A stretch of DNA of 64,000 nucleotides, from NCBI GenBank assembly GCA_037481875.1, contig JBBFKY010000008.1, positions 90,691-154,690 on the forward strand, read 5' to 3'. Positions 19,324 to 27,875 of the stretch are shown here, in pieces. The notes beneath the pieces are model-generated. The model had not been told where the DNA came from and did no database searches. It saw nothing but the letters and a program-made list of their open reading frames with translations. The stretch is from Desulfosoma sp. (GTDB taxonomy: Bacteria; Desulfobacterota; Syntrophobacteria; Syntrophobacterales; DSM-9756). The translations under genes were made by a program, and so were the position numbers. Numbering within the stretch: position 1 is the stretch's first letter; every line of letters starts with the position of its first letter.

Positions 19324-21414
19324 TTATTGAACGCGCTTCACCGTCACGATGGTGTGGTCCAGTGCAGGGCTGCCGCCGATCATATCCGTCACGTTCTCCT
19401 GCAACATGGTGTCGGCAAGACCCCGATTGAAGCTTCGTGCCGCCAACCGCGCTTCGTGTCCAAACCCATGCAGCATAAAGACCGATTCCGGATGAATCAT
19501 GTCGGTCACATAAGCTCGAATCTGCCCGGATCCCACCTTGGAAGAAACCTCCACCCATTCGCCGTTGTTGATCCCCAAGCGTTGCGCTTCCTTGGTGTTT
19601 ATCCACAAGCGGTTTTCGGGGACCAGTTCGTGAAGATACGGGTTGTTCTGCGTGGAAACGTGAGTGTGCTGCGCACATCGTCCGACCATGAGGCGATAAT
19701 GGCCTTCTGGAGGCACCTGAACCGGCTCATAAGCGGGAAAAGACGGAAAACCGGCATTTTCCAATAAGGAAGACACCAGCTCGATTTTGCCGGATGGGGT
19801 CTTGAATTTGATTCCGTCTTCCCGATTCCATAAGATCTGCTTGTCCGTATAGGCCACAAACCCTTTCTTGTTAAAATCTTCCAGATAAAATCCCGTACCT
19901 TCCAACTGCCAGCGGACCAGGTCTTCCATGGTTTCGTAAGGAAAATATTGACCAAAACCGAGACGTTCCGCCAACTGCTTCAGGATGATCGCTCCAGGAC
20001 GCGTATCGTAACGAGGGCTCACCGCCTGCTGGCGCAGGAACATTTGGGGTTTGAGGCCGTTGGCCTGCTGAATGCAATCAAGCCGTTCCAGGTAGATGGA
20101 TTCAGGCAAAATGACATCGGAATACCAGGCGATGTCACTGTAATTGATATCGATGCTGACAACCAAGTCCAGTTTTTCCAGAGCCCTTTTGTTCTGGTTG
20201 AGGTCGGGAATGGACATGAGAGGGTCAAAACGGTAAGCGATGAGAGCCTTCAGAGGGTAAGGGTCCTCGTTGAGGATGGCCAGAGGAAGCCTTTGCCCCA
20301 CCCCATGGTCCTTGTCCGGCAAAGGAAAATCGGGGGTACCCACCTTGTCAAATCGAACCACGTCGACCTTGGGCAGGCCTTCCTGTTCCGTTAATTTTCG
20401 AGCGGGCTTGCCGCCCACTTCGCCTGGACCCTTTTTGAAAAACAGTCCGCCCTTAGCTTCCACGCTTCCCATCAGAACATTGAGAATCAAAATGGAGCGG
20501 CGCAGATAGATTTCATTGGGATGACTGGCGCCACGATAGCCGTAATGGAAGATGACCGAAGGCTTCTTTTTGGCCATCTCCCTCGCCAAAGTCACGATGC
20601 GATGCGCTTCGATTCCCGTTTCCTGTTCCGCCCATTCCGGCGTATACGGCTGCACAAAGTCCTGTAGCACGGCAAAACCGTCCACCCACCGTTGCACATA
20701 GCGGGTATCGTAAAGCTTTTCGTTGATGATGACATGCATTAAGGCATAATTCAAGGCAAGGTCTGTGCCCGGTCGAATCATGAAGTAATCATGGGCCTTG
20801 GTCGCCGTCACGGTCACTCGAGGGTCGATGTAGGTGATCTTCGCCCCGTTTTCCACAGCCTCCATTAAGTTGTTGACCGCTCGAACCTCCACGGCTTCAA
20901 AAAAGTTTCGACCGTAAAAGACGATGTGCTTGGTGTTCTTGTAGTCTGCACCCATCTGAGCGTCCGTGTAGCCGAAAAGGGATCGGCATGCGGTGTTCAC
21001 AGAGCCCTTGCAGATGGCATCATGGGTAAAATGATTGGGGGAACCGAGGGCCCTTAGGAAGGTCTTGCTAACATGGGTGGCAAGCTGCGTCCGTTCACCT
21101 AAAACAACACTTTGGGGGCCATGTTTCGCAACAATCTCTTTGAGCTTTTCGGCGACATAGCTCAGGGCCTCGTCCCAAGAGGCCTTTTTCCACTTCCCGC
21201 TGCCTCGAGGACCGGTGCGAATGAGGGGCGACTGAACCCGTTGGGTGTCATTTAAAAGGGCGATACCCGCCGCACCCCGTGGACACAAGCTGCCTTCCAT
21301 CCCCGGCACATGAGGATTCCCTTCGATCCATTTCACCTGACCGTTTTCCACAATCACCTGGATGGGGCAGCGAACCGAACACATAAAACAAAGACTGAAG
21401 ACTTCCTTTTTCAT
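19324..21414 (-). CDS. Cytoplasmic molybdopterin oxidoreductase catalytic subunit (PhsA/PsrA/formate dehydrogenase-like)
   Basis: 696 residues of the DMSO reductase superfamily. The N-terminal cluster motif is C9-x2-C12-x3-C16-x27-C44. Next come SPNHFTHDAICKGS (C135 at the position of the molybdenum/tungsten ligand), FYGRNFFEAVEVR and the C-terminal molydopterin-dinucleotide-binding domain (HTHVSTQNNPYLHELVP, GINNGEWVEV). There is no twin-arginine leader, so it should act in the cytoplasm. Sequence features near C135 resemble thiosulfate/polysulfide reductases, but such calls are unreliable and formate is possible. The ATG at 21414 has AAGGAA upstream; a GTG at 21453 overlapping the receiver stop is an alternative. 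Confidence 0.85.
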   Translation of the reverse strand: MKKEVFSLCFMCSVRCPIQVIVENGQVKWIEGNPHVPGMEGSLCPRGAAGIALLNDTQRVQSPLIRTGPRGSGKWKKASWDEALSYVAEKLKEIVAKHGPQSVVLGERTQLATHVSKTFLRALGSPNHFTHDAICKGSVNTACRSLFGYTDAQMGADYKNTKHIVFYGRNFFEAVEVRAVNNLMEAVENGAKITYIDPRVTVTATKAHDYFMIRPGTDLALNYALMHVIINEKLYDTRYVQRWVDGFAVLQDFVQPYTPEWAEQETGIEAHRIVTLAREMAKKKPSVIFHYGYRGASHPNEIYLRRSILILNVLMGSVEAKGGLFFKKGPGEVGGKPARKLTEQEGLPKVDVVRFDKVGTPDFPLPDKDHGVGQRLPLAILNEDPYPLKALIAYRFDPLMSIPDLNQNKRALEKLDLVVSIDINYSDIAWYSDVILPESIYLERLDCIQQANGLKPQMFLRQQAVSPRYDTRPGAIILKQLAERLGFGQYFPYETMEDLVRWQLEGTGFYLEDFNKKGFVAYTDKQILWNREDGIKFKTPSGKIELVSSLLENAGFPSFPAYEPVQVPPEGHYRLMVGRCAQHTHVSTQNNPYLHELVPENRLWINTKEAQRLGINNGEWVEVSSKVGSGQIRAYVTDMIHPESVFMLHGFGHEARLAARSFNRGLADTMLQENVTDMIGGSPALDHTIVTVKRVQ

Positions 21415-21449
21415 AAATGTTCCTTTCCTTTTCTGAACTTCCCTGAACT

Positions 21450-21824
21450 TCACGGAGTCGCGAATCGATTCTCTAAAACCTTTCTGACGCGATATTCCAG
21501 CTCGTCAAGCTCCACCGGCTTCACCAAATAATCTTCGGTCGCCAACCGCCTCGCCTCCTGAGCCGTTTCCGCAGAAGGAAAACCTGTAATGATCATCACA
21601 CGAACACGGGGTTTATGAGCCCGCAGAAACCGTAACACCGAAAGCCCATCGTCATCCTTGAGCTTGATGTCCAGTAAGGCCAGGTCCGGATCATGGTCCT
21701 CCAGCCATCGGCGCGCTGTGCTCGCATCACAAAACGTGTGCACTTCATGCCCCAGCCGAACCAAAACCCTCTGCATTAAGCGGCACGCATCCTTCTCATC
21801 ATCCAATACCATGATGAGGGCCAT
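21450..21824 (-). CDS. Single-domain response regulator (CheY-like receiver)
   Basis: 124 residues, a receiver domain only. The acidic pair DDEKDA lies at the N-terminus, the phospho-acceptor Asp is in DLALLDIKLKDDDGLS, the conserved Thr is in MIITGFPSAE, and the Lys is in DYLVKPVELDEL. It has no output domain, so it acts by protein contact or in a phosphorelay. It lies just upstream of the molybdopterin subunit gene and probably opens the operon, which is unusual for a receiver. The start is uncertain between ATG 21824 (GGAG 6 nt upstream) and ATG 21836. Confidence 0.88.
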   Translation of the reverse strand: MALIMVLDDEKDACRLMQRVLVRLGHEVHTFCDASTARRWLEDHDPDLALLDIKLKDDDGLSVLRFLRAHKPRVRVMIITGFPSAETAQEARRLATEDYLVKPVELDELEYRVRKVLENRFATP

Positions 21825-22409
21825 AACAAACTCCATGAACCTTGTCCACCACCACGCGACGAGGGAATCTTGTGGACAGCCCTTGGAAGAAAGAGACTTT
21901 CGAGCTCATCACATCCCCACGAGGCGACATCGCGGTCTTGATGGGCAAAGTCCATGCCAACGAGTAGCCCTTGGTGTTCAAGGAAAACTTCAGCGGCACA
22001 CGAGAAGAAAGGCTGGATACCTGCAATCTTTCTATAGCACTGCAATTTTTTTATTGCATTTTTGATGATGGATGGACCCGGCTTTCATGTTCGAAGTGCT
22101 TGGACAAGGCTGGTGGAGAGGTTTCGTCCACGGAAGCGGCGCTACGGATTCTCAAGGGCCAAGCTTCAAGGCATCCGTAACAAATGGGAGCCTGTGAAAA
22201 GGGAAGTTTTTAAGGGACATGGAGGCTGCCTCTGATTCAGGAGGTTCGCTTAGGCATGCCGGCATGGATGCCTGAGAGCTGGAAATAATCAGGCAGGAGA
22301 CGGTTCCGGAAAAGGATCTCTCCCTTGCGATTTCTGAGCGCGGGCGTTCCGCCTGGAGACAGAGCGGGCTGGTGGACAGCGCTCCGGGGGAATCCTCCAG
22401 TTCCGGGTT

Positions 22410-22440
22410 TGCAGGGGCGAGGCGACGCCTCACCCCTGCA
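22410..22440. repeat. Palindromic repeat TGCAGGGGCGAGGCG/CGCCTCACCCCTGCA
   Basis: Arms of 15 bp with one mismatch around a single central base, the longest palindrome noticed in the window. Its core matches the copy at 18656. Confidence 0.75.
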
Positions 22441-22514
22441 GAATTTGATGGTATGAGATGCCTTGTATCGTGACAATATTGACCGCCTTTTGGCGTCAAG
22501 ACTCTGTATTCGCA

Positions 22515-22538
22515 GGGGCAGACCGATGTGTCAGTCCC
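22515..22538. repeat. Palindromic repeat GGGGCAGAC/GTCAGTCCC
   Basis: Imperfect inverted repeat with loop CGATGT, a variant of the GGGGCGGAC element. Confidence 0.6.
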
Positions 22539-22602
22539 AGAGAGAGCCTCTCGGTGCATGGGTGTTGAAGCACGCCAAGCTGCTTTTTCAAGAGAGGATT
22601 TT

Positions 22603-22624
22603 GGGTGGACACGTAGGTCCGCCC
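22603..22624. repeat. Palindromic repeat GGGTGGAC/GGTCCGCCC
   Basis: Inverted repeat with loop ACGTA, followed by TAC as in the 10180 copy. It lies about 90 nt from its neighbour at 22515. Confidence 0.65.
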
Positions 22625-22894
22625 TACGAGGACTGGCTCTCGATGCTAAAACGTCCTACGACGCCGCTGGCCTTTGTGCGTGGGATAGATCCTGGAGGCA
22701 TAGCCGACTTGCGGCCTGGTGGTGCTGGGACGGACACGCGGAGCCGCCTCCACGATGAATGAACAGAGACTGAAGGCGTTGGCATGGATGATGCTTGTGT
22801 AGGGTGCGTTGTGGTGTGCCGGAGATGTGACCGCTGACGTCAAGCGGGTGTTCATTTCGGCGTCTGTATTAACTTTTTAAAGGAGGATGGTGCA

Positions 22895-24190
22895 ATGAGG
22901 AAAAAGTTTCGATGGTCTTTGGTATGGATGATTTTTATGGCGACACTTGCTGTGGCGGGAGTCACGGCGGAACCTGTGCTCAGCCAACAGCAGGACACGC
23001 AGGCTCAAGGAACGACGGCACCGGGGGCCCAGCCGCAAACTCCCGCAGCCCAAACCCAAACGGCTCCTGCTGCAGAAAAGCCGGCAAGTACTGAGGCTAA
23101 ACCTGTAGGAGACACCCTGGGACTTCCCGGAAAAATCGGTAAAGAAGTGGCTAAAGCGCCTCTGGGAAAAGAGCGGGGTCAGATTGACCCCACAGCACCT
23201 CGTGGTGCCTTCGGAATTCCTGGAGCCCCTAAAATTAATTACGTGGTTGCGATTTTGTGGTCCGTATGGGTCGGTTGGATTTTTTCAACGGTTGGGGCCT
23301 TCGGCGGGATTATGGCCGGTGTGGGTCATATGTCTGTTTTGGGTATTGGACCCTACGCCAAGACCTTTGCTAAGACGGCTCCGGGTCTCAATAAAGCTCT
23401 TACGGATAGTGTGCGCACATCCAACCAGTTCCTTGTGGGACTCTCTGCCCTGATCAGTACCATTAATTATTTAAAAGCACGCACCTTGGCCTGGCCTGTT
23501 GGTATCGTTCTGGCTTTGGGATCCATCGCCGGCGCAATTTTCATTCCCTGGCTCACAGGTGGTAAGGTCACTTTCAAGCAGTATCAGGGCTGGTTCGGCT
23601 TGTTCGTCTTCGTGGTCGGTGCCTTCCTCTTCTACGAAACCACACCTGCAGGTCAACAGAAGAAGAAAGCCGCCAAAGAGGCTGCCCAGGCTTTTTCAAA
23701 GGCCATGAAGGAAAAGAAGGACATGGCCCAACAGGGCATCCAGTTTAAATCCTTCTCCATCACGAAATCCACATTCAGCTTCTTTGGGACTGAATTCCAC
23801 TTCAATCCCATCGTCATCTTCTTGGGTGGCGTGGCGATCGCGGCCATCTCGTCCTTCCTTGGCGTGGGCGGCGGTTTCCTCTACGTCCCGTTCCTCACCT
23901 CGTTCACAGGCGCTCCTATGTACGTGGTGGCCGGCACATCGGCTATGGCGGTGCTCCTTAGCATGATCACCAGCATTGCCAGCTATATCACCGTGGCCAA
24001 GGCGGGTATGGACTGGACCCTGATCGGCTTGGAACTCATCGGCATCTTTGTGGGCTCTATGATCGGTCCACGCACACAAAAATATATTCCGGACATCTGG
24101 CTGAAGAGACTCTTTGTGTTGCTTGCTCTTTACGTAGGTCTTGGCTACTTTAGCCTCGGTTTCTTCGGCAAGGCCTGGGTGCCCATGTAG
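22895..24190 (+). CDS. TauE/SafE-family anion (sulfite/organosulfonate-type) exporter
   Basis: 431 residues. A hydrophobic signal-like segment (about 8-28) is followed by a low-complexity Gln/Ala/Pro/Thr-rich stretch (about 34-70), which is unusual for the family. Then comes a TauE/SafE permease with two half-repeats: IVAILWSVWVGWIFSTVGAFGGIMAGVGH (two spans from about 112) and, after a charged Lys-rich loop, IVIFLGGVAIAAISSFLGVGGGFLYVP. About eight transmembrane segments are expected. AAAGGAGGATGG precedes the ATG. In a sulfur-metabolising host, export of sulfite or a related anion is likely but not shown. A membrane partner gene follows. Confidence 0.9.
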   Translation: MRKKFRWSLVWMIFMATLAVAGVTAEPVLSQQQDTQAQGTTAPGAQPQTPAAQTQTAPAAEKPASTEAKPVGDTLGLPGKIGKEVAKAPLGKERGQIDPTAPRGAFGIPGAPKINYVVAILWSVWVGWIFSTVGAFGGIMAGVGHMSVLGIGPYAKTFAKTAPGLNKALTDSVRTSNQFLVGLSALISTINYLKARTLAWPVGIVLALGSIAGAIFIPWLTGGKVTFKQYQGWFGLFVFVVGAFLFYETTPAGQQKKKAAKEAAQAFSKAMKEKKDMAQQGIQFKSFSITKSTFSFFGTEFHFNPIVIFLGGVAIAAISSFLGVGGGFLYVPFLTSFTGAPMYVVAGTSAMAVLLSMITSIASYITVAKAGMDWTLIGLELIGIFVGSMIGPRTQKYIPDIWLKRLFVLLALYVGLGYFSLGFFGKAWVPM

Positions 24191-24292
24191 ATCATGAAGC
24201 CTTACGGGAGCTGACACCTTTTTGGACAAAAAAGTGGCGTCCTTCGGTCATGCCCTTGTATGCACCGAAGGACACTTCAAGGAAAAGCACAA

Positions 24293-24823
24293 GTGGCTTT
24301 CTTCCAATGGGTCCACTCTTCTCAAGGTTCCTATGGAACTTATCTCGCTGAGGTCTTCCTCGTGGCGTTCTTGGCTACCTTGGCAGGAGAGACCACACTT
24401 GCCTTAGGGTATCGCATCAACCGCCGGTACCTCAAAAAACTTTCCGAGGATCTCGCCGAGTACCAAAAACTTTCCGATGAAGCCGAACGCATGGGCGATG
24501 AGACTTCCTATCAAGCTGTCAACAAAGTAGGGAACGAAGTCTGGGGAAAATTGTTCTTTTTCAAGGTCGCGCTCTCCGCGGCAGCCCTGTGGCCTGTTTT
24601 CTTCGGCTTGGCATGGCTTCAAGCCCGTTACCGCCACTTCGATCTTCCCATCCCCGGAACCTCCATCGGCCTCAACTATGTGGTGGTCTTTTTGATCGCC
24701 TATGTGGCGGCACGCCTTATGTTCTCACGTATTTCTCGAAAGCTGCCCTTTTTTCGAACCGTGCTTGGCATGGTGGATGCCGATGCGGCTCATTCGGACA
24801 CAGCCCCACGAATCCATCGGTAA
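24293..24823 (+). CDS. Membrane protein partnered with the TauE/SafE exporter
   Basis: 176 residues. One membrane segment near residues 17-33 (AEVFLVAFLATLAGETTLALGY) is followed by a charged helix of about 60 residues, then two more segments (FFFKVALSAAALWPVFFGLAWL and YVVVFLIAYVAARLM). No family is recognised. I choose the GTG at 24293 because AAGGAAAA precedes it and the encoded protein begins at the first sensible residue; an ATG at 24260 is an alternative. It lies 102 nt after the exporter stop on the same strand, and its last 34 nt overlap the convergent acyl-CoA dehydrogenase gene. Confidence 0.65.
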   Translation: MAFFQWVHSSQGSYGTYLAEVFLVAFLATLAGETTLALGYRINRRYLKKLSEDLAEYQKLSDEAERMGDETSYQAVNKVGNEVWGKLFFFKVALSAAALWPVFFGLAWLQARYRHFDLPIPGTSIGLNYVVVFLIAYVAARLMFSRISRKLPFFRTVLGMVDADAAHSDTAPRIHR

Positions 24824-26451
24824 ATATTCGCCGTCAACCGTTCCTTTTTCGTGTTCCACAGCTTGAGGCAGCCCCTGCGCTGTTCTTTCATCTCCTCCAC
24901 CATGTAGGCCAAAAGGAGGCGATGTTCTTCCTGGAGAAGACCTCGATCCAAGTCCTTTTGCATGCGGGCCAGCATCGCCAAAATAGCAAAGGTATAAAGG
25001 CTCAGCGTGGTCAACCGCCGAAGAACGTATTCCTTGGTCGCCGTTTTTTTGCCGTAGAGTGCCGGAAGAATCCAAAGGGCATAGCGAAGAAATCGAGCAT
25101 TCCATTTCGCTTGCCGCGAGGCCCGTTTGAAGTCTTTATCCGTGAAAGGAAAAGTCCACTGCATGGGCCGTGTAAGCTCCTTCCACAAAAGGCGAACTTT
25201 GCCCCACAGACCTTTTGAAACCTCTCCCATTTCTTTGGCCATACGCCGAATGGCAAAAAGCGGAGGGTATATGGAATGAATTTCCGTGGTGCCTTCAAAA
25301 ATGGTGGTCACGCGAAAATCACGCAGCCTTTTTTCATAGGGCTGAGTGGTCAGGTACCCGGAGCCTCCCGCCGTTTGCAGCGCGTCATAAAGGACATCCC
25401 AGGCTCGCGTGGTCCCGAAAAGCTTCACATGGCTTGTTTCCATGGCCAAGTTGCGATGCGGGCTCGCTTCCAAAAAGGCGGCCGTCAAGGTGGTCATGGC
25501 CTCGCAGGCAAAAGCATGGGCGCGGGCTTTGACGATTTTTTCCTGGATGAGCTCGAAATTTTCGATAGGCACCTTGAATTGCGTGCGCGTGCGGGCACGG
25601 TGCACCATATCCTTCACGGATTGTTCCATAAGTCCCGTGGAGGCGGCTCCTAATCCCAAGCGACCGAAATTGAGAATGGTCATGGCGATTTTGAAACCAT
25701 CGCCGGGATTTCCCAAAAGGTTTTCTCGAGGCACCTTGACATTCGTGAAATGGATGGCCGCCGTGGAACTGGCCTTCAGGCCCATCTTGGGCATGTCCGC
25801 GCCGATCTTAACCCCGTCCCAGTGGGTTTCTACGATGAAAGCTCCCATGTGACCGGGATGTTCCGGATCAAGTTGAGCAAAGACGGTCAATCCTCCGGCG
25901 TAATTGGCGTTGGTAATGTAGGTTTTTCGACCGTTGAGGATGTAACACCCTTCCGATTCTGAAAAGACGGCCGTGGTTTCAATGTGTTTCGCATCGGATC
26001 CCACGTGGGGTTCGGTCAGGGCGTAGGAAAAGATCATGTCTCCGGAAGCGGCAGGCGGCAGGTATTTTTCTTTTTGAGCTTCGGTTCCGAAAAGCTGAAT
26101 GCCTTTGATACCAATGGAAAGATGCGCAATGGATACCAGCGCCACAGCCAAATCCCTTCGGGCCATCTCGCGAATGACTTCCAGGTATTCCCAGAGATTC
26201 AGACCAAGCCCTCCGTATTCCTCGGCCACGGAAAATCCAAAGAGCCCAGCCTGGGCCATCCGTTGAAGCATCTCATCGGGAACCCTTCCCAGATTTTCTA
26301 TTTCCTGGGCAGGAAATTCCTTGAGAATGTCCTCATAGGCCGATATCAGCGCTCGAACCCTTTCGGAGTCCACATGCACGGGAAACCTTTCGAAAATGGA
26401 GGCATCCAAAGCTCCTCGGTACGCCGCTTCCAAAAATCCAGCTTGCTCCAT
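24790..26451 (-). CDS. Acyl-CoA dehydrogenase family protein
   Basis: 553 residues, an FAD enzyme introducing a double bond into acyl-CoA thioesters. The family blocks are present: GFSVAEEYGGLGL, SYALTEPHVGSDA (FAD/substrate loop), TNANYAGGLTVFAQ, FGRLGLGAASTGL, and TIFEGTTEIHSIYPP with the usual catalytic-position glutamate. A C-terminal helical extension of about 130 residues goes beyond the roughly 380-residue core, as in long-chain or fused variants. AAAGGA precedes the ATG. It stands alone, 12 nt upstream of nothing related; the J-domain gene lies just upstream on the same strand and may share its transcript. Confidence 0.92.
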   Translation of the reverse strand: MEQAGFLEAAYRGALDASIFERFPVHVDSERVRALISAYEDILKEFPAQEIENLGRVPDEMLQRMAQAGLFGFSVAEEYGGLGLNLWEYLEVIREMARRDLAVALVSIAHLSIGIKGIQLFGTEAQKEKYLPPAASGDMIFSYALTEPHVGSDAKHIETTAVFSESEGCYILNGRKTYITNANYAGGLTVFAQLDPEHPGHMGAFIVETHWDGVKIGADMPKMGLKASSTAAIHFTNVKVPRENLLGNPGDGFKIAMTILNFGRLGLGAASTGLMEQSVKDMVHRARTRTQFKVPIENFELIQEKIVKARAHAFACEAMTTLTAAFLEASPHRNLAMETSHVKLFGTTRAWDVLYDALQTAGGSGYLTTQPYEKRLRDFRVTTIFEGTTEIHSIYPPLFAIRRMAKEMGEVSKGLWGKVRLLWKELTRPMQWTFPFTDKDFKRASRQAKWNARFLRYALWILPALYGKKTATKEYVLRRLTTLSLYTFAILAMLARMQKDLDRGLLQEEHRLLLAYMVEEMKEQRRGCLKLWNTKKERLTANIYRWIRGAVSE

Positions 26452-26463
26452 GTCCTTTCTCCC

Positions 26464-27699
26464 TCATTCACGGTCAGCCCTTGGCCCTTCCGAAAGGGCC
26501 TCCCTTTCGACGAAACGCAATCGGCCCTCGGGATCGTTCACCCATCCCACACGTCCGTTTCGAAAAAGCACATCGGAGAAATGGTAAAACCACACGTTAC
26601 CGCGAATACTTGTGGGAGTTCCCTGAACTGCCAAAACTTCATCGGCGGAAGAGCCGATGGTAAAAAAAGATGGAATTTTTCCTCCACTCTTGGCCAAATA
26701 TTCTTGGGAAGGCAACAGACGAACCTTGAGATTGCCAAATGCATTATCATAGGCTGCCACACGATCCTCCACAAAACGTACGGAACTGAACCCGTAATGC
26801 CACAAAGCCCCGCGAATCCCCGTGGGGGTTCCCTGAACGCGTAAGACCTCGTCCTTCGTGGAACCCAGCGTGAAGAAATCCATCGATTCCTTTCGGATCG
26901 AAGAGTCGGAAGGTTTCAAAAACACACGAAGTCTTCCATCGAAATTGTCATAGCCCACGACGCGTCCGTCTTGAAAACGCACTTCCGAAAGTCCATACGC
27001 CCAACGGCCGGCGTTTCGCCGATCCGGAGAACCCTGCACTCGAAGCACATCCCTTTCGGTGCTTCCAAGACCGAAAGTCTCGGCACGATCCAAAGGTGCC
27101 TTGGGCGAAACCTTTCCGGATTCGGAAGCATCCAGATCTTGTAAGGGAATGGTCAAAGAAGGAAGCCTCAAATCCTTACGCTGTGAGGGAACATCAAACG
27201 TCGCCGACTCCCTTGATTCTCCCGCAACAGAAGCGCCGGGTTTTTCGGGACCAATCTTTGAAAATTGAAATCGGTTTTTATGGCCCACGGCCCAAAAGAT
27301 CCATAAAACGGCCACCGCCAGTACGGCGACGGCTCCGATCCACTTTCCGGAAAAATCCAGGGAAAAATTTCGAAAAAAACCAAACCGCCTTGACTCTTGC
27401 TGTCTCGGTTCTGAAGGGGAGCCTTTCTCCGGCGCCCTTCGCCGTCTTTCCTTGAAAACCTCTTTGTCCCCAGACCCATTGGGCAAAGGGTGGTTCAGAA
27501 TTCGATGATAGGCTTCTTGAAGGTCCTTGAACTTTTCTTCAGCGCGAAGTCGAGCCCATTCAGGGGAATCGGCATAGAGGTCGGGATGCCATTTTTTGGC
27601 CAATTCCCGATAAGCACGTTTCACATCTTCGAACGAAGCTCCCGGCTCCAATCCTAACAATTGATAATCCTTAGGGGTGGCGTTGTTCGTCACCGACAT
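26464..27699 (-). CDS. Membrane-anchored J-domain protein with three tandem C-terminal repeats
   Basis: 411 residues. An N-terminal J domain (about 8-75) carries the HPD motif in [12 protein letters not shown], required to stimulate DnaK ATPase. A basic linker leads to one transmembrane segment (about 120-137, [18 protein letters not shown]). The rest should lie outside the membrane: a linker, then three repeats of about 60 residues. Each has the pattern F-x-(L/I)-G-S-(T/S)-x-(D/E)-V-L-x-V-Q-G-(T/S)-P, W-x-Y-x-(F/L)-S-x-V-x-F and a Gly-Arg/Asn-Leu ending. The ATG at 27699 is chosen; the frame runs 15 codons further up to a TTG. A cytoplasmic chaperone recruiter with a periplasmic sensor is plausible but inferred. 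Confidence 0.85.
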   Translation of the reverse strand: MSVTNNATPKDYQLLGLEPGASFEDVKRAYRELAKKWHPDLYADSPEWARLRAEEKFKDLQEAYHRILNHPLPNGSGDKEVFKERRRRAPEKGSPSEPRQQESRRFGFFRNFSLDFSGKWIGAVAVLAVAVLWIFWAVGHKNRFQFSKIGPEKPGASVAGESRESATFDVPSQRKDLRLPSLTIPLQDLDASESGKVSPKAPLDRAETFGLGSTERDVLRVQGSPDRRNAGRWAYGLSEVRFQDGRVVGYDNFDGRLRVFLKPSDSSIRKESMDFFTLGSTKDEVLRVQGTPTGIRGALWHYGFSSVRFVEDRVAAYDNAFGNLKVRLLPSQEYLAKSGGKIPSFFTIGSSADEVLAVQGTPTSIRGNVWFYHFSDVLFRNGRVGWVNDPEGRLRFVEREALSEGPRADRE

Positions 27700-27778
27700 A
27701 GGAACCCGTCCGATGATCAAAGATTTTTGCCTTCTTTGCAACAAAGCGTCAAAAGCATAGCTTTTCAGCTTTTTCGGT

Positions 27779-27806
27779 TCAAGACTTTGCGGCTTCTTTC
27801 CGATAA
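27779..27806 (+). promoter_or_regulatory. Candidate sigma-28 (FliA) promoter for the HDOD gene
   Basis: TCAA, 16 nt, then TCCGATAA (7 of 8 to the GCCGATAA consensus). The geometry is the same as at the fliD and flagellin promoters in this window. It lies about 70 nt upstream of the HDOD start codon. Confidence 0.5.
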
Positions 27807-27875
27807 GGTAAGAGAAGATTCAGGAAGAGCGGAAAGATCTTTTTTGAGTTGAAAGATTTGACGGAGAGAAGATTC

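Larger units (their letters stand above)
21825..22894. other. 1-kb noncoding, repeat-rich interval between divergent operons
   Basis: I find no credible gene in this 1,070 nt; open frames are short and composition-driven. From 22400 on it is crowded with palindromes of one family (22410-22440, 22515-22538, 22603-22624, and a weak copy near 22727-22752). Promoters for the receiver/molybdopterin operon (left) and the TauE gene (right) must lie here, but none is clear enough to mark. Confidence 0.6.
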
